A stretch of DNA of 64,000 bases from Frankia canadensis (GTDB lineage Bacteria > Actinomycetota > Actinomycetes > Frankiales > Frankiaceae). The number at the start of each line of letters is the position of its first letter. Position 1 is the first letter of the stretch. Positions 1 to 8,774 of the stretch are shown piece after piece. Location: positions 17,207 to 81,206 of the forward strand of contig NZ_FZMO01000536.1 in the NCBI RefSeq assembly GCF_900197875.1, written 5' to 3'. A program made the position numbers and the translations under genes. The notes under the pieces are model-generated. The model had not been told where the DNA came from and searched no databases. It saw only the letters and a list, made by a program, of their open reading frames with translations.

Positions 1-230
1 CCCGTCGGCGCGTCCGGGTCGTAGCAGGTGACGGCGAAGCTTTCGGCCTGCTCCGGGTGGCCGGACCAGGCCAGCTGCGGGGAGGTGCCCGCGCCCCCCG
101 CACTCGGATCGACGTGGGCGAGCGGCAGGGCGCTGCCGTCGGCCAGATCCGTGCTGGTGAGGCTGAACAGCGGGCGGACGGGCAGCACGTCCAACGGGTC
201 GGGGGGAGTGCCGCGGTCGAGCAGGGACAT
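1..230 (-). CDS. PEBP / YbhB-YbcL family protein (partial, C-terminus outside window)
   Basis: Reading leftwards from an ATG at 230, 76 residues are visible before the window edge. They begin MSLLDRGTPPDPLDVLPVRP and contain SPQLAWSGHPEQAESFAVTC followed by YDPDAPTG. The S-P-x-L-x-W and C-Y-D-P-D-A-P-T-G strings are the N-terminal signature of the phosphatidylethanolamine-binding protein family (Raf-kinase-inhibitor-like, YbhB/YbcL). Bacterial members are small cytoplasmic proteins with an anion-binding pocket and mostly unknown roles. There is no signal peptide. The gene is divergent from the PII-like gene, with 117 bp between the starts. The family call is confident; a specific function is not. 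Confidence 0.8.
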   Translation of the reverse strand, partial: MSLLDRGTPPDPLDVLPVRPLFSLTSTDLADGSALPLAHVDPSAGGAGTSPQLAWSGHPEQAESFAVTCYDPDAPT

Positions 231-347
231 CTGACATCCTTCCGTTACGCCATTCGATGACATTTCCGAGAGACGGATCCGTCACCTGCCGGCTCTACGC
301 TTCACCGCGATGAAACCGCACTTCGGAAGCGAGGGCGAGAAACCGTC

Positions 348-686
348 GTGAAACTTGTCACCGCGATCCTGCGGCCACACCGGGTCGATGACGTTCGCGC
401 CGCCCTCGGCACCTTCGGTATCCATGGTATGACGATCAGCCAGGTCACCGGTTTCGGCACGGAGCTGTGGCGAACGGAGACGTACCGCGGACGGCGTTTC
501 CACGACGAGTCCGTGAGCGCCGTACGGGTGGAGTGCGTGGTGCCCGATTCCGAGGTCGAGGACGTCCTGAGCGTGATTCGAAGCGCCGCCGCGTCGTCCG
601 CGAGCGGTGCGGGGAAGATCTGGGTACTGCCGGTCGACGCGGTGGCGCGGGTGCGTACCGGGGAGCGCGGTCTGGACGCCCTTTGA
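348..686 (+). CDS. PII-family (GlnB/GlnK-like) signalling protein, non-canonical
   Basis: The 112-residue product has exactly the length and collinear pattern of PII proteins. It starts MKLVTAILRPHRVDDVRAAL, keeps GMTISQVTGFG, and ends with a C-terminal VRTGERG. Translation starts at GTG 348, preceded by a GAGGGCGAG purine-rich stretch. Canonical PII trimers bind ATP/ADP and 2-oxoglutarate and control ammonium transport and assimilation. Several functional positions differ here. The modified T-loop Tyr51 is Phe (YRGRRF). Gln39 and Lys58, which help bind 2-oxoglutarate, are Glu and Ala. In the B-loop TGKIGDGK the Lys85 position is Ala (SSASGAGK). Lys90, Arg101 and Arg103 remain. No amtB, glnD or glnA lies nearby, so this is a solitary paralogue rather than the usual amtB-glnK operon copy. 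The fold call is solid; the ligand and partner are unknown. Confidence 0.85.
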   Translation: MKLVTAILRPHRVDDVRAALGTFGIHGMTISQVTGFGTELWRTETYRGRRFHDESVSAVRVECVVPDSEVEDVLSVIRSAAASSASGAGKIWVLPVDAVARVRTGERGLDAL

Positions 687-917
687 TCGCTCGGGGTGAC
701 ATCCCCGACAGCCCCCCATCCGGGTGTGAATATAGTCACATGCCGACGATTAGGGCTCCTACCTGGCATTTCTATGTCATGCCCCTGGCTGGTGGGCGAC
801 ACGGCCCTCGTTGACCCGATACGGTGACCACCAGGTCCCGGCGGGCGCCCGCCGACTCCCCCCGTATCGGTGCGGAGCTCGCCGGGACCGTTTGCCTGCG
901 CGGCGCCTGTCGCGCGA

Positions 918-1775
918 TCAGTCCCTGGCCGCCTGGCGGTGCTGACCGGCCGGGCGCTGCCCGGCGGGATAGCCTCCCGCCCCGCTCCGGCGCAGCTGCA
1001 TCGTCGCCGCCGGATCGAAGTCCGCCTCGTCCGCCTCGCCGTGGGCCCTGGAGGTCGCGATCTGTCCGTCGCCGCCCGTCACCGCACTGCCGCCGGCGGT
1101 CCCGCCGCCGTTGCGCGCACCGCCCTGGCCGCCGGCCGCGGACCGGCGCCGCCGGCTGCGGAGGTACTCGACGAGGATCGGCAGCACCGACACGAGGACG
1201 ACGAGGATGAGCATCGCCTCGATGTTCTTGTGAATGAAGTCGATCGACCCCAGGAAGTACCCGAGGAGGGTCACTCCGCAGCCCCAGAGCAGCCCGCCGA
1301 CGATGTTGTAAAGAACGAACGTCCGGTAGTTCATCCGGCTCACTCCGGCGATGACCGGCGTGAAGGTCCGCACGATCGGAACGAACCGGGCGAGCACGAT
1401 CGATCGCGGTCCGTTCTTCTCGAAGAAGGCATTCGCCTTCGTCACGTACTCCTGCCGGAACAGGCGTGAGTCGGGACGGTTGAACAGCGCCGGCCCCGCC
1501 TTGCGACCAATCATGTACCCGACCTGGTCGCCCGCGATCGCGGCCAACCCGATGAGGATCACGGCCACCGGCAGCGGCGTGGAGATCTCGTCCCGGGCGA
1601 TCAGCATCCCCATGGTGAACAACAGCGAGTCACCAGGCAGGAAGAAGCCCACCAGCAGGCCGGACTCCGCGAACACGATCAGCAGGACGATGACCAGGCC
1701 GGCCTTGACCAGGCCGTCGGCGCTCAGGGCACTGGGTCCTAGAGCGAGTGTGCTCGACGCGAACGTGGTCACCAT
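918..1775 (-). CDS. DedA/VTT-domain integral membrane protein
   Basis: The 285-residue product carries the DedA-family core: AESGLLVGFFLPGDSLLFTM near residue 45, then GDQVGYMIGRKAGPALF, then RFVPIVRTFTPVIAGVSRM and a GGLLWGCGVTLLGYFLGS helix. These are the re-entrant loop motifs (E/D, G-x-P-G-D and R-x-x-P) of the SNARE-associated/VTT superfamily. Members are proposed to move undecaprenyl phosphate or phospholipids across the membrane and to support proton-motive-force homeostasis. About five hydrophobic segments precede a roughly 80-residue Arg/Gly-rich, probably cytoplasmic tail. I chose ATG 1775 because GGCGGAGG lies eight bases upstream and the family motif follows directly; the frame stays open further upstream to 2141 without family similarity. 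It is followed by no operon partner. Confidence 0.85.
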   Translation of the reverse strand: MVTTFASSTLALGPSALSADGLVKAGLVIVLLIVFAESGLLVGFFLPGDSLLFTMGMLIARDEISTPLPVAVILIGLAAIAGDQVGYMIGRKAGPALFNRPDSRLFRQEYVTKANAFFEKNGPRSIVLARFVPIVRTFTPVIAGVSRMNYRTFVLYNIVGGLLWGCGVTLLGYFLGSIDFIHKNIEAMLILVVLVSVLPILVEYLRSRRRRSAAGGQGGARNGGGTAGGSAVTGGDGQIATSRAHGEADEADFDPAATMQLRRSGAGGYPAGQRPAGQHRQAARD

Positions 1776-2166
1776 CGGGGCCTCCGCCGGTGTGAGGGCG
1801 ACAGGGTCGGACACGCCAGGGAGACCGCCCTTGATCTCCGTGCCACCGCCCCGCACCCGCCTGGGGACACCGTAAGGGTATCGACTGCTCCGAGACCTTC
1901 GGCCGGCACCACCGGGCATCAGCCCCGGATCCACAGGCAGTCCGCAGTCGGTGTCCATCGCGAAGGCGCGGCAGAAGCCGCTGATCGGCGCGGCGGCCAG
2001 CCAGGGGCGCGGCCGTGCGCGCACTGCGATCCACCCGACCGCGCCGTAACGCGGTCGGCTCCAGCCGCGCAGCCGAATCCTCGCTAATCGGACACCGGAT
2101 CGACAGGAGCGACAGGAGCGACACACCAGCGTCGAAGGCATACCGGGTGAACCATAGGCTTATTCG

Positions 2167-3510
2167 GTGCGTTTCCCCTGGATCGTTCCGGACGAGGATT
2201 CATCGGAATCCAACGGTTCGTACACACACTGGTTTGGCTCGCCCAGGTTCCGCTGGCGCACCGGGCGCCGGGCGCCGGGCGTGCTCCCGCTGCTGGTGGC
2301 GTTGCTCCCACTGGCGGCGTTGCTCCCGCTCACCGCCTGCGGACGCGGCGGCGGCGCCGCCCGGGAGATCCCCGGTCCGGACACCGCGGTGGGAGACCCG
2401 GCCCGCACGGCCCGCACGGGCCGCTCCGCCGCGGCCGGCGCACCTGGTGACCTGCTCACCCACAGCGTGATCGACGGTGCGCCGGCCGGGGTCCGGGCCT
2501 GGCGGATCACCTACCTGTCCCGGCCCGCCGGTCAGGCGACCGCCGCGGTCTCCGGCATCGTCCTCGCGCCCGATGCTCGGGTTCCGGTTCCCACTGGCGG
2601 CCGCAAGGTCGTGTCGTTCGCGCACGGCACCACGGGGATCGCGGACTCCTGCGCACCGTCGCGGGCCCGTCCGGTGCTCGGCCCCGCCCTCTGGACGATC
2701 CCCCTCGTCCAGGCCGGGTACGTCGTGGCGCTGACGGACTACGCCGGGCTGGGCACGCCGGGCGACCATGCCATCTACGTCGCCTCGCCGGAGGGCCGGG
2801 CCGTGCTCGACGCCGCCCGCGCGGCCCGGACCCTGCGTGCCACCGGAGCCGGGGACGAGGTCGTCGCCTGGGGTTATTCACAGGGTGGGCAGGCCGCGCT
2901 GGCCGCCGGGGCACAGGCGGCGGTCTACGCGCCGGACCTGCGGATCCGTGGGGTGGTCGCCACCGCCCCGCTCGCGGATCTGACCGCGTCCCTCGCCACG
3001 CTGCGGCGCAACCCCGACGGCGTCGGCTACCTGCTGCTGGCGACGGCCGGGCTGGCGGCGTCCGACCCGCGCATCGACCTCGATCGCTACCTGACGCCGA
3101 CCGGCCGGCGGCTGCTGGGGATCGCCCGCACCCGCTGCGCCGCCGACCTGCTCGGGGCGAGCATCGGCACGTCGACCGGCACCGCGTTCACCGTGGACCC
3201 GCTGGCCCAGGCGCCGTTCGCGCCCGGCTTCGCCCGGCAGGAGGCGGAGGTGACGCGGTTCATGGCGCCGACGCTGCTCCTGCAGGGCGACCTCGACGCG
3301 GTGATCCGCCGGCCGGTCAGCGACGGGGTGGTGCGGCGCCTGTGCGGGCAGGGGACGCCGGTGGACTACCGACGGTATCCACTCGCCGACCATGGCTCGA
3401 TCCTCGGCGCCTCCATGCCCGATCTGATGACGTGGGTCGCGCAGCGCTTCGCCCCCCGGCCACCGATGGTCACCGACATCTGCGCGCTCAGCACGGACGC
3501 CCGGAAGTAG
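2167..3510 (+). CDS. Secreted lipase-like alpha/beta hydrolase, probable lipoprotein
   Basis: The product has up to 447 residues from GTG 2167. A basic stretch (RWRTGRR) and a Leu-rich segment lead to a lipobox-like LPLTAC, so it is probably exported and lipidated at that Cys near residue 58. The rest resembles the fungal-type secretory lipase family (LIP, PF03583) found in actinobacteria. It has FAHGTTG near the oxyanion region, a nucleophile elbow GYSQGGQ, an Asp in LLQGDLDAVI and a His in LADHGSI near the C-terminus, giving a complete Ser-Asp-His triad. The likely role is hydrolysis of lipid esters outside the cell. The start is uncertain; a nearer GTG at 2281 would remove the basic n-region, so an upstream start is preferred. 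It stands alone between DedA and a long gene-free stretch. Confidence 0.8.
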   Translation: MRFPWIVPDEDSSESNGSYTHWFGSPRFRWRTGRRAPGVLPLLVALLPLAALLPLTACGRGGGAAREIPGPDTAVGDPARTARTGRSAAAGAPGDLLTHSVIDGAPAGVRAWRITYLSRPAGQATAAVSGIVLAPDARVPVPTGGRKVVSFAHGTTGIADSCAPSRARPVLGPALWTIPLVQAGYVVALTDYAGLGTPGDHAIYVASPEGRAVLDAARAARTLRATGAGDEVVAWGYSQGGQAALAAGAQAAVYAPDLRIRGVVATAPLADLTASLATLRRNPDGVGYLLLATAGLAASDPRIDLDRYLTPTGRRLLGIARTRCAADLLGASIGTSTGTAFTVDPLAQAPFAPGFARQEAEVTRFMAPTLLLQGDLDAVIRRPVSDGVVRRLCGQGTPVDYRRYPLADHGSILGASMPDLMTWVAQRFAPRPPMVTDICALSTDARK

Positions 3511-4139
3511 CCCGTCCATTTCCACTCGCGCCCGTACGGTGCCCGCCCGGGTGTGGACAACGTCCTGCCTGGGTCATCACGCTGACCGCCCATGGCCCGT
3601 CTTCACCATCGGTGAACCCGCGCTCAGCCGTCATCGCCTGAGCGGCCTGTGGACGGCCGGACGGATGGCCCCGCGGGGGCACCGTGGCGACCCTGACCGG
3701 CCCCGCCGGCGGGCCCTGTGGACAGTGCTGGATCCGCCGGCGACGCCGGTCGAACGGGGCTCCGCCCTGGCCGATGACTCCGCGAGCCAGCACCATGCCC
3801 CGGCGGCTGTGGATAACCCCGCCGGGATGGATTCCAACAGGTCACAGCCTCGAGATGGGTGGGCCCCGGCCCGGCATGCGGCCTCGGCGGCGACAGCGGG
3901 GCGTGGGGCACCGTTCGGCACACTGCCCCGGGATGGTCAGGGTCGTGTCGGGTGTGCCCGGCCCGTCCTCGGGCATCGTGGGCACGGCGCACGGTCCGAA
4001 CACCGAGCTGGCGATGCCCTGACGCCGGGGGCGGTGACCAGGCCCAGGCCCGGTCACCGTGGCGGCCGGGCACAGTGACCGTCAGCGGTTCCGGTGGCCG
4101 GCGGCAGGGCCGCCGGCCGCTCTCCCTGGGCACATCGAC

Positions 4140-4735
4140 GACGGTGCCCCTCCAGCGGCCTGGGGACAACTCCACGTAGCCGCTTGGAAGGGCACAGGTG
4201 CCTTCGTCGGCGGATTCCTCTCGTGGGCACCGCTCGGCCTGCCCGCGGACAGCCGGACATCCGTGCCCATCCGCGGGCAGGCGACCCCGAACGGTGCCCA
4301 CGATGACCACCACGGCCACCACGTTGCTCCTCCACGCGCACCTGTGGACAACCACGCTGCCCCCTCGAGGTGAGGGGTAGCTCGATGCACGGTGACCGCC
4401 CGCGCCTCGCGCTCCGCGATGGGTCGGATCGCGAGGCGATCAACAGGTGAACCGGCGAACCGCGGAAGGCGGCGCGGCTCACGCTGCCCCGATCGAAGGT
4501 CATCGACGAACCCGTTCACCATCGCCGCGGAGGAGACGCGTGGGCGGTGGCGGCGCGATGTCCACAGTCGGTTGGACGGCCCGCGCGCCGCACTGTGGAC
4601 GACGGCCTGCCACCGCCGCGATCACCCTCCTGAGCTGGGATGATGCGCGACCCGCGGCTCACGGCGGAGCGGTCGGTCGGTGACCGTGGATGGTCATCGA
4701 CTGCCCGGCCCGGTGCTCCTCCACAGCAGCCGTCC
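4140..4735 (+). repeat. Degenerate tandem duplication, copy A
   Basis: Copy A aligns with copy B (about 4801-5476) in the same order with small indels. Anchors include GTGCCCATCC followed by GCGGGCAG at about 4264, CTGTGGACAACCA at 4342, CGTTCACCATC at about 4513, GGACGGCCCGCGCGCCGC near 4574, and TGAGCTGGGATGATG at 4631. The offset between matching anchors is 741-752 bp across most of the unit and smaller (about 660) at its left end. Identity was judged by eye only. A weaker echo around 5637 (GGACGGTGCCCCTC) may be the start of a third, truncated copy. Confidence 0.65.
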
Positions 4736-4800
4736 GCAGTCGGGCCAAGCCCTGGGGCACAGTCGCGATCCCGCGTCCCACGTGCCGTCCGGCGTGCGGC

Positions 4801-5476
4801 ACGGTGCCTCTCCAGGGGCTGGGGACAGTCGATCGATCGGGGTGACCAGGGCCCCAGCGTGGTCATCGCGATCGGATCGCCGGTCGCGCGATTCGATGGC
4901 CGGCTGGGGACACACACCGAGAACCCCAGCGGGGCCACCGCGTGCGAATGACCCGCACCGCGGTTCGTCGACGTGGGCACCGTCCGCCTCGCCAGGTGGA
5001 CGACCGGCCATCCATGCCCATCCACGGGCAGCGGATCGCGAACGATGCCCATGGTGACCGACCCGGTGCTCCTCCCCGCGCGCCTGTGGACAACCAACGC
5101 TGCCCTCCCTCGGCCATGGGTCACCAGATGCACGGTGACCACCAGCGTTCCGTGCGGCGCGGCGGTCAGTCCGAAGGGCGACCGTCAGGCGAACCGACCA
5201 GCGGAGTCGGCGGGGACGGGCGACGCTGCCCCAGCGACGGTCATCGGCGAAGCCGTTCACCATCACCGCGGACGAGGCGCGCGAGCCGCGGCTCCGCGAT
5301 GTGCGCAGTCGGTCGGACGGCCCGCGCGCCGCGCTGTGGACAACCGCCTGACCGCAGCCACGATCATCCCCCTGAGCTGGGATGATGCCGGGCCCCGGAC
5401 GCGCGTCCGACCAGCTGATCGGTGACCTTCGAGGGACATCGATGAACCCGCCCCGATGCTCATCCACAGTGGCCGT
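4801..5476 (+). repeat. Degenerate tandem duplication, copy B
   Basis: This is the second copy of the unit described at 4140-4735. It contains two exact TGTGGACAA 9-mers (5085 and 5335), where copy A has one exact (4343) and one with a single mismatch (4594). So the DnaA-box-like words sit at equivalent positions in both copies, and the flanking sequence has drifted more than the words themselves. No frame is preserved between the copies, which argues against a duplicated gene. Confidence 0.65.
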
Positions 5477-5693
5477 GAGGGCGGAGGTGTGCCGCGAGCC
5501 TCGACGAGGGGTTCGTCTGGGGGCGACGTGCGCCGAGGCCCCTCGATGGTCATCGCACGGTGGTCATCCACAGGGCATCGCCCTGTCCATCAGGCCCGCC
5601 GGTGGGCGGCGGTCACCGGCGGTCGGCCATCGCCTGGACGGTGCCCCTCACCGGCTACTCCGGTGTCGTCGGCGGATCCCACGGTGCCCACCT

Positions 5694-5734
5694 GGCCGGC
5701 GGACGGTGACCACTCGGCCGGCGGACGGTGACCA
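5694..5734 (+). repeat. 19-bp direct repeat, two copies
   Basis: GGCCGGCGGACGGTGACCA occurs exactly at 5694-5712 and 5716-5734 (period 22 bp), immediately before a near-match DnaA-box word (GGTGGACAA, 5737) and just downstream of the TetR gene's stop. It could be a protein-binding site or simply slippage. Confidence 0.8.
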
Positions 5735-5773
5735 TCGGTGGACAACCGTCGCAAGCGGTGGCGTTCGCGCTGG

Positions 5774-6556
5774 TCAGAGGCTGTGGACGGGCGCCGGCGG
5801 GTCAGCGGCCGGTCCGGGGGCGGGGCGCACGGCGGCCAGGCAGAAATCGACCAGGCGGAGGTGGTAGGCGCGGTTGTCGGAGGGTGCGCGGGCCCCGAAC
5901 GCGTGCCGAGCCATCAGCGCGCCGAGGAAGGCGCTGCTCGCCAGGTCGGTGTCGAGGTCGGCGCGCGCCTCTCCCCGCAGCACCGCGTCATGGAACGCGT
6001 CCTCGATGGCGGCCGCGCACCGGTCGACCGACTCCCGCCGGAACGCGGCGTACAGGGTGGGGAAGCGGCGCAGTTCGGCCATGCACCGGGCGAGGACCGA
6101 CATCCGCGGCTCGAGGAACACGGCGTCCACAAACGGCGCGAGGTGCAGCAGGTCGGAGCGCAGCCCCCCGGTGCGGGGCGGGACGAGCCCGGCGGCGAGC
6201 GTGCCGAGCGCGGTGAGGACGAGGTCGTCGCGGTCCGGCCAACGGGCGTAGATGCCGCGCTTGGCGACGCCGGCGCGCAGCGCCACCCGGTTCACGCTGA
6301 ACCCGCCGACGCCGTGCTCGGCGAGTTCGTCCACAGCCGCGGCGATCACCCGGGTGTCGATCGTCGCGTCGCGGGGACGCCCCCGGCGCGGACGACCGGC
6401 CTGCTCCGCGCCCAGAGCCGCGTCCGGCCCCAGGTCAGGACCTGTACCCGGTCCCGCGCCCAGTCCCTGGCCCGGTCCTGCGTCCGAGCCCGTGCCCGGG
6501 CTCCCGGCCAGGGTCGTGTCCGGGCCGGTGGCCGCGCCCGGCTCCTCCTTCGCCAT
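5774..6556 (-). CDS. TetR/AcrR-family transcriptional regulator
   Basis: The 260-residue product begins with about 55 residues of Gly/Pro/Ala-rich low complexity. A TetR DNA-binding domain follows (RPRRGRPRDATIDTRVI, then VGGFSVNRVALRAGVAKRGIYARWPDRDDLV), in which the helix-turn-helix is the segment around ALRAGVAKRGIYARW. The C-terminal helical domain would bind an unknown ligand. It is divergent from the Ohr-like gene across a 131-bp spacer, the usual arrangement of a regulator acting on its neighbour. The low-complexity N-terminus is unusual; an internal start nearer GRPRRGRPRD cannot be excluded, but no better start codon context is evident. Peroxide sensing through TetR rather than the classical MarR-type OhrR would be atypical. 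Confidence 0.85.
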   Translation of the reverse strand: MAKEEPGAATGPDTTLAGSPGTGSDAGPGQGLGAGPGTGPDLGPDAALGAEQAGRPRRGRPRDATIDTRVIAAAVDELAEHGVGGFSVNRVALRAGVAKRGIYARWPDRDDLVLTALGTLAAGLVPPRTGGLRSDLLHLAPFVDAVFLEPRMSVLARCMAELRRFPTLYAAFRRESVDRCAAAIEDAFHDAVLRGEARADLDTDLASSAFLGALMARHAFGARAPSDNRAYHLRLVDFCLAAVRPAPGPAADPPAPVHSL

Positions 6557-6687
6557 AGGCCCAGGCTAAGGCGCAACGGTGCCCCGGACGGCGAATATTT
6601 AGAACACCGATGTGGTTGCATAATTGGGGCCAGGCCCGACCGGGTGCTGGCGGCACGCGGTTCCCGCCATCCACAGAGGAGCGAGAC
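6557..6687. promoter_or_regulatory. Divergent tetR / ohr intergenic region
   Basis: This 131-bp spacer contains the only AT-rich patch nearby (GCGAATATTTAGAACAC at about 6591 and GTTGCATAATTGG at about 6613), so the promoters for both divergent genes and a TetR operator probably lie here. No convincing long palindrome was found by eye. AGAGGAGCGAGAC just before ATG 6688 is the Ohr ribosome-binding site. Confidence 0.5.
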
Positions 6688-7119
6688 ATGACAACCACCA
6701 TCTACTCGGCGACGTCCACAGCCTGGGGCGGCCGCGAGGGCCGGGTCGCGTCCAGCGACAACCGGGTGGACCTCGAGCTGTCCATCCCGAAGGGCCTCGG
6801 CGGCGACGACGGCCCCGGCACGAACCCCGAGCAGCTGTTCGCCACCGGCTACGCGGCGTGTTTCCACAGCGCGCTCAAGGCCGTCGCGCGGGGACGGAAG
6901 GTCGACGTCGGGGGTTCCGCCGTGTCAGTGACCGTGGCGCTCGTGCGCGACAGCGACACCGAGTCCCTCGACCTGGCTACCCGGATCGAGGCGCAGATCC
7001 CGGATGTGGCCCGGGACACCGCTCAGGAACTGCTCGACGCCGCCCACGCGCTGTGCCCGTACTCGCGCGCCACCCGCGGCAACATCGCCGCCGAGGTCGT
7101 CCTCGTCGACAACGACTGA
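6688..7119 (+). CDS. ohr: OsmC/Ohr-family organic hydroperoxide resistance protein
   Basis: The 143-residue product matches the Ohr subclass in length. It has the two reactive cysteines of the family: the first in GYAACFHSALK (near residue 57) and the second in HALCPYSRATRGN (near residue 125). Motifs GTNPEQLFATGYAACF and CPYSRATRGNI are diagnostic. Ohr dimers reduce organic and fatty-acid hydroperoxides in the cytoplasm, recycled by lipoylated proteins. The start at ATG 6688 has an AGAGGAG ribosome-binding site. The divergent TetR gene probably regulates it. A strong hairpin at 7132-7176 ends the transcript. Confidence 0.9.
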   Translation: MTTTIYSATSTAWGGREGRVASSDNRVDLELSIPKGLGGDDGPGTNPEQLFATGYAACFHSALKAVARGRKVDVGGSAVSVTVALVRDSDTESLDLATRIEAQIPDVARDTAQELLDAAHALCPYSRATRGNIAAEVVLVDND

Positions 7120-7131
7120 TCTCAGCCTGAT

Positions 7132-7176
7132 CCCGACCGGGCCGCCGGCAACGATGCCATCGGCGGCCCGGTCGGG
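7132..7176 (+). terminator. Terminator hairpin after ohr
   Basis: A perfect 16-bp stem, CCCGACCGGGCCGCCG (7132-7147), pairs with CGGCGGCCCGGTCGGG (7161-7176) across a 13-nt loop, beginning 12 bases after the ohr stop. There is no T-run, as is common for actinobacterial terminators. Confidence 0.85.
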
Positions 7177-7361
7177 CGGCGCGGGCCGGCTGGTCACCGG
7201 TGACCGTGAAGCGAGCGGCATCCGGCCGACGTCGGGACCGGCCAGGTCACTGGCTGGCCGATTCCAGTGAAGATCCGAATGGAATGTCCTAATGTGCGAG
7301 ATGGCGCCACCCTCGACGTCGAGGGACCAGAACATGGCCCGAGCGGACGGAGGGCGCACAC

Positions 7362-8762
7362 TTGCGGATCGCGTTGTTGTCGTACCGGAGCCTGCCCACC
7401 TGTGGTGGCCAGGGGGTGTACGTCCGACATCTGTCCCGCGAACTGGTCGCCCTGGGCCATCACGTGCAGGTGCTCAGTGGGCCGCCGTACCCGGAGCTGG
7501 ACGACGGCGTCGGACTCACCGAACTGCCCAGCCTCGATCTCTACCGCGAGCCCGACCCCTTCCGCTGGCCCGGCATGTCCGAACTGCGCTCGCTGCCCGA
7601 CGCCGTCGAGGTCGCGATGATGCGCACCGGGCAGTTCTCCGAGCCGCTGTCGTTCAGCCTGCGGGCCTACCAGGCGCTGCGGCCGCGGGCGTCGGGCGGG
7701 CGCCCGCCGTTCGACATCGTCCATGACAACCAGGGCCTGGGCTATGGCCTGCTGGCGCTGCGGGCGGCGCTGCGGCCCTACCGCATCCCGGTGGTGAGCA
7801 CCGTGCACCATCCGATCACCGTGGACCGCCGGCTGCACCTGGCCGCGGCGTCGTCGTTCACCGCCCGCCTCGGACTGCGCCGGTGGTACTCGTTCCTGCC
7901 CATGCAGGCCCGGGTCGCGCGCGGACTGGACGGCATCGTCATCCCGTCGGAGAGTTCGCGCCGCGAGATCATCACCGACATGGGCCTGCGCTCGGAACTC
8001 ATGCACACGGTGCCCCTCGGTGTGGACGCGGACGTCTTCACCCCGGCGCCCGCGGGTCACCGGGCCGTGCCCGGCCGCATCGTCGTCGTGACCAGCGCGG
8101 ATGTGCCGCTCAAGGGCCTCGGCGTGCTGCTGGAGGCGCTGGCCCGGCTGCGCGGCGAGCGGGCGGGCGCGCACCTGGTCTGCGTCGGGAAGGTCCGCGA
8201 GGGCGGCGAGGCGCAGCGCCGGGTCACCGAGCTGGGCCTGACCGACGCGGTCACGTTCCGCTCCGGCATCCCGGAACAGGAGCTGGTGGAGCTGCTGCGC
8301 TCGGCGGAGGTGGCGGTCGTGCCGTCGTTGTACGAGGGGTTCAGCCTGCCGGCGGTGGAGGAGCTCGCCTGCGGGCTGCCGTTGGTCGCGACGACCGCCG
8401 GCGCGCTGCCCGAGGTCGCCGGGGATGACGGCGAGGCCGCGGTGCTGGTCCCGCCGGGCGACGCGGCCGCGCTGGCTGACGCGATCGGCACGCTGTTCGA
8501 CGACCCGGTGCGCCGGGCCCGGATGGGGGCCGCGGGTCGCCGCCGGGTGGAGGAGCGGTTCTCCTGGCGGTCGGCGAGCGCCGCGACCGCCGAGTGGTAC
8601 GCCGGGCGCATCGCCGCCGTCGGCGGGACGCCGAGCACGCCCTACCCGGGTTCGGCCTGGTCGTGGACGACGCAGGTGCCGACGGTCTGGTCGGCGGAGC
8701 AGACGGCGGCCGTGGCCGGTTCGCCGGCGGCGGTGACCGGCTCGCCGACGCTGGCCGGCTGA
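7362..8762 (+). CDS. Glycosyltransferase family 4 (GT-B fold)
   Basis: The 466-residue product starts at TTG 7362 with GGAGGG seven bases upstream. The N-terminus MRIALLSYRSLPTCGGQGVY followed by VRHLSRELVALGHHV is the Gly-rich GT4 acceptor-side loop. The C-terminal half contains the nucleotide-sugar domain: SRREIITDMG, VPLGVDADVFTP, VVTSADVPLKGLGVLLEAL, and the E-x7-E motif within PSLYEGFSLPAVEELACGLP. The enzyme should transfer a sugar from an NDP-sugar with retention, as a cytoplasmic or membrane-peripheral protein. It opens a tight group with a methyltransferase (12-bp gap) and an alpha/alpha-toroid protein, suggesting assembly of a methylated glycoconjugate, though the substrate cannot be read from sequence. 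The last about 45 residues are low complexity. Confidence 0.9.
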   Translation: MRIALLSYRSLPTCGGQGVYVRHLSRELVALGHHVQVLSGPPYPELDDGVGLTELPSLDLYREPDPFRWPGMSELRSLPDAVEVAMMRTGQFSEPLSFSLRAYQALRPRASGGRPPFDIVHDNQGLGYGLLALRAALRPYRIPVVSTVHHPITVDRRLHLAAASSFTARLGLRRWYSFLPMQARVARGLDGIVIPSESSRREIITDMGLRSELMHTVPLGVDADVFTPAPAGHRAVPGRIVVVTSADVPLKGLGVLLEALARLRGERAGAHLVCVGKVREGGEAQRRVTELGLTDAVTFRSGIPEQELVELLRSAEVAVVPSLYEGFSLPAVEELACGLPLVATTAGALPEVAGDDGEAAVLVPPGDAAALADAIGTLFDDPVRRARMGAAGRRRVEERFSWRSASAATAEWYAGRIAAVGGTPSTPYPGSAWSWTTQVPTVWSAEQTAAVAGSPAAVTGSPTLAG

Positions 8763-8774
8763 CCGCCGCGCCCC

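Larger units (their letters stand above)
3511..5773. other. Gene-free 2.2-kb island rich in DnaA-box-like motifs
   Basis: No open frame here shows a protein family, plausible start context or consistent codon bias; overlapping frames on both strands are all equally arginine/proline-rich noise. What it holds is an imperfect tandem duplication and scattered 9-mers identical to actinobacterial DnaA boxes: TGTGGACAA at 3552, 4343, 5085 and 5335, and TGTGGATAA at 3808. One-mismatch versions occur at about 3717, 4559, 4594 and 5737. Phrases such as GGTGACC, GGTCATC and GTGCCCAT recur between them. A function is not shown; possibilities are a DnaA-titration region, a decayed repeat family or a regulatory island. 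Confidence 0.6.

Noticed and set aside
4694..5467. 257-codon minus-strand ORF in the gene-free island
   Set aside because: The frame is not kept between the two duplicated copies, and there is no start context or motif.
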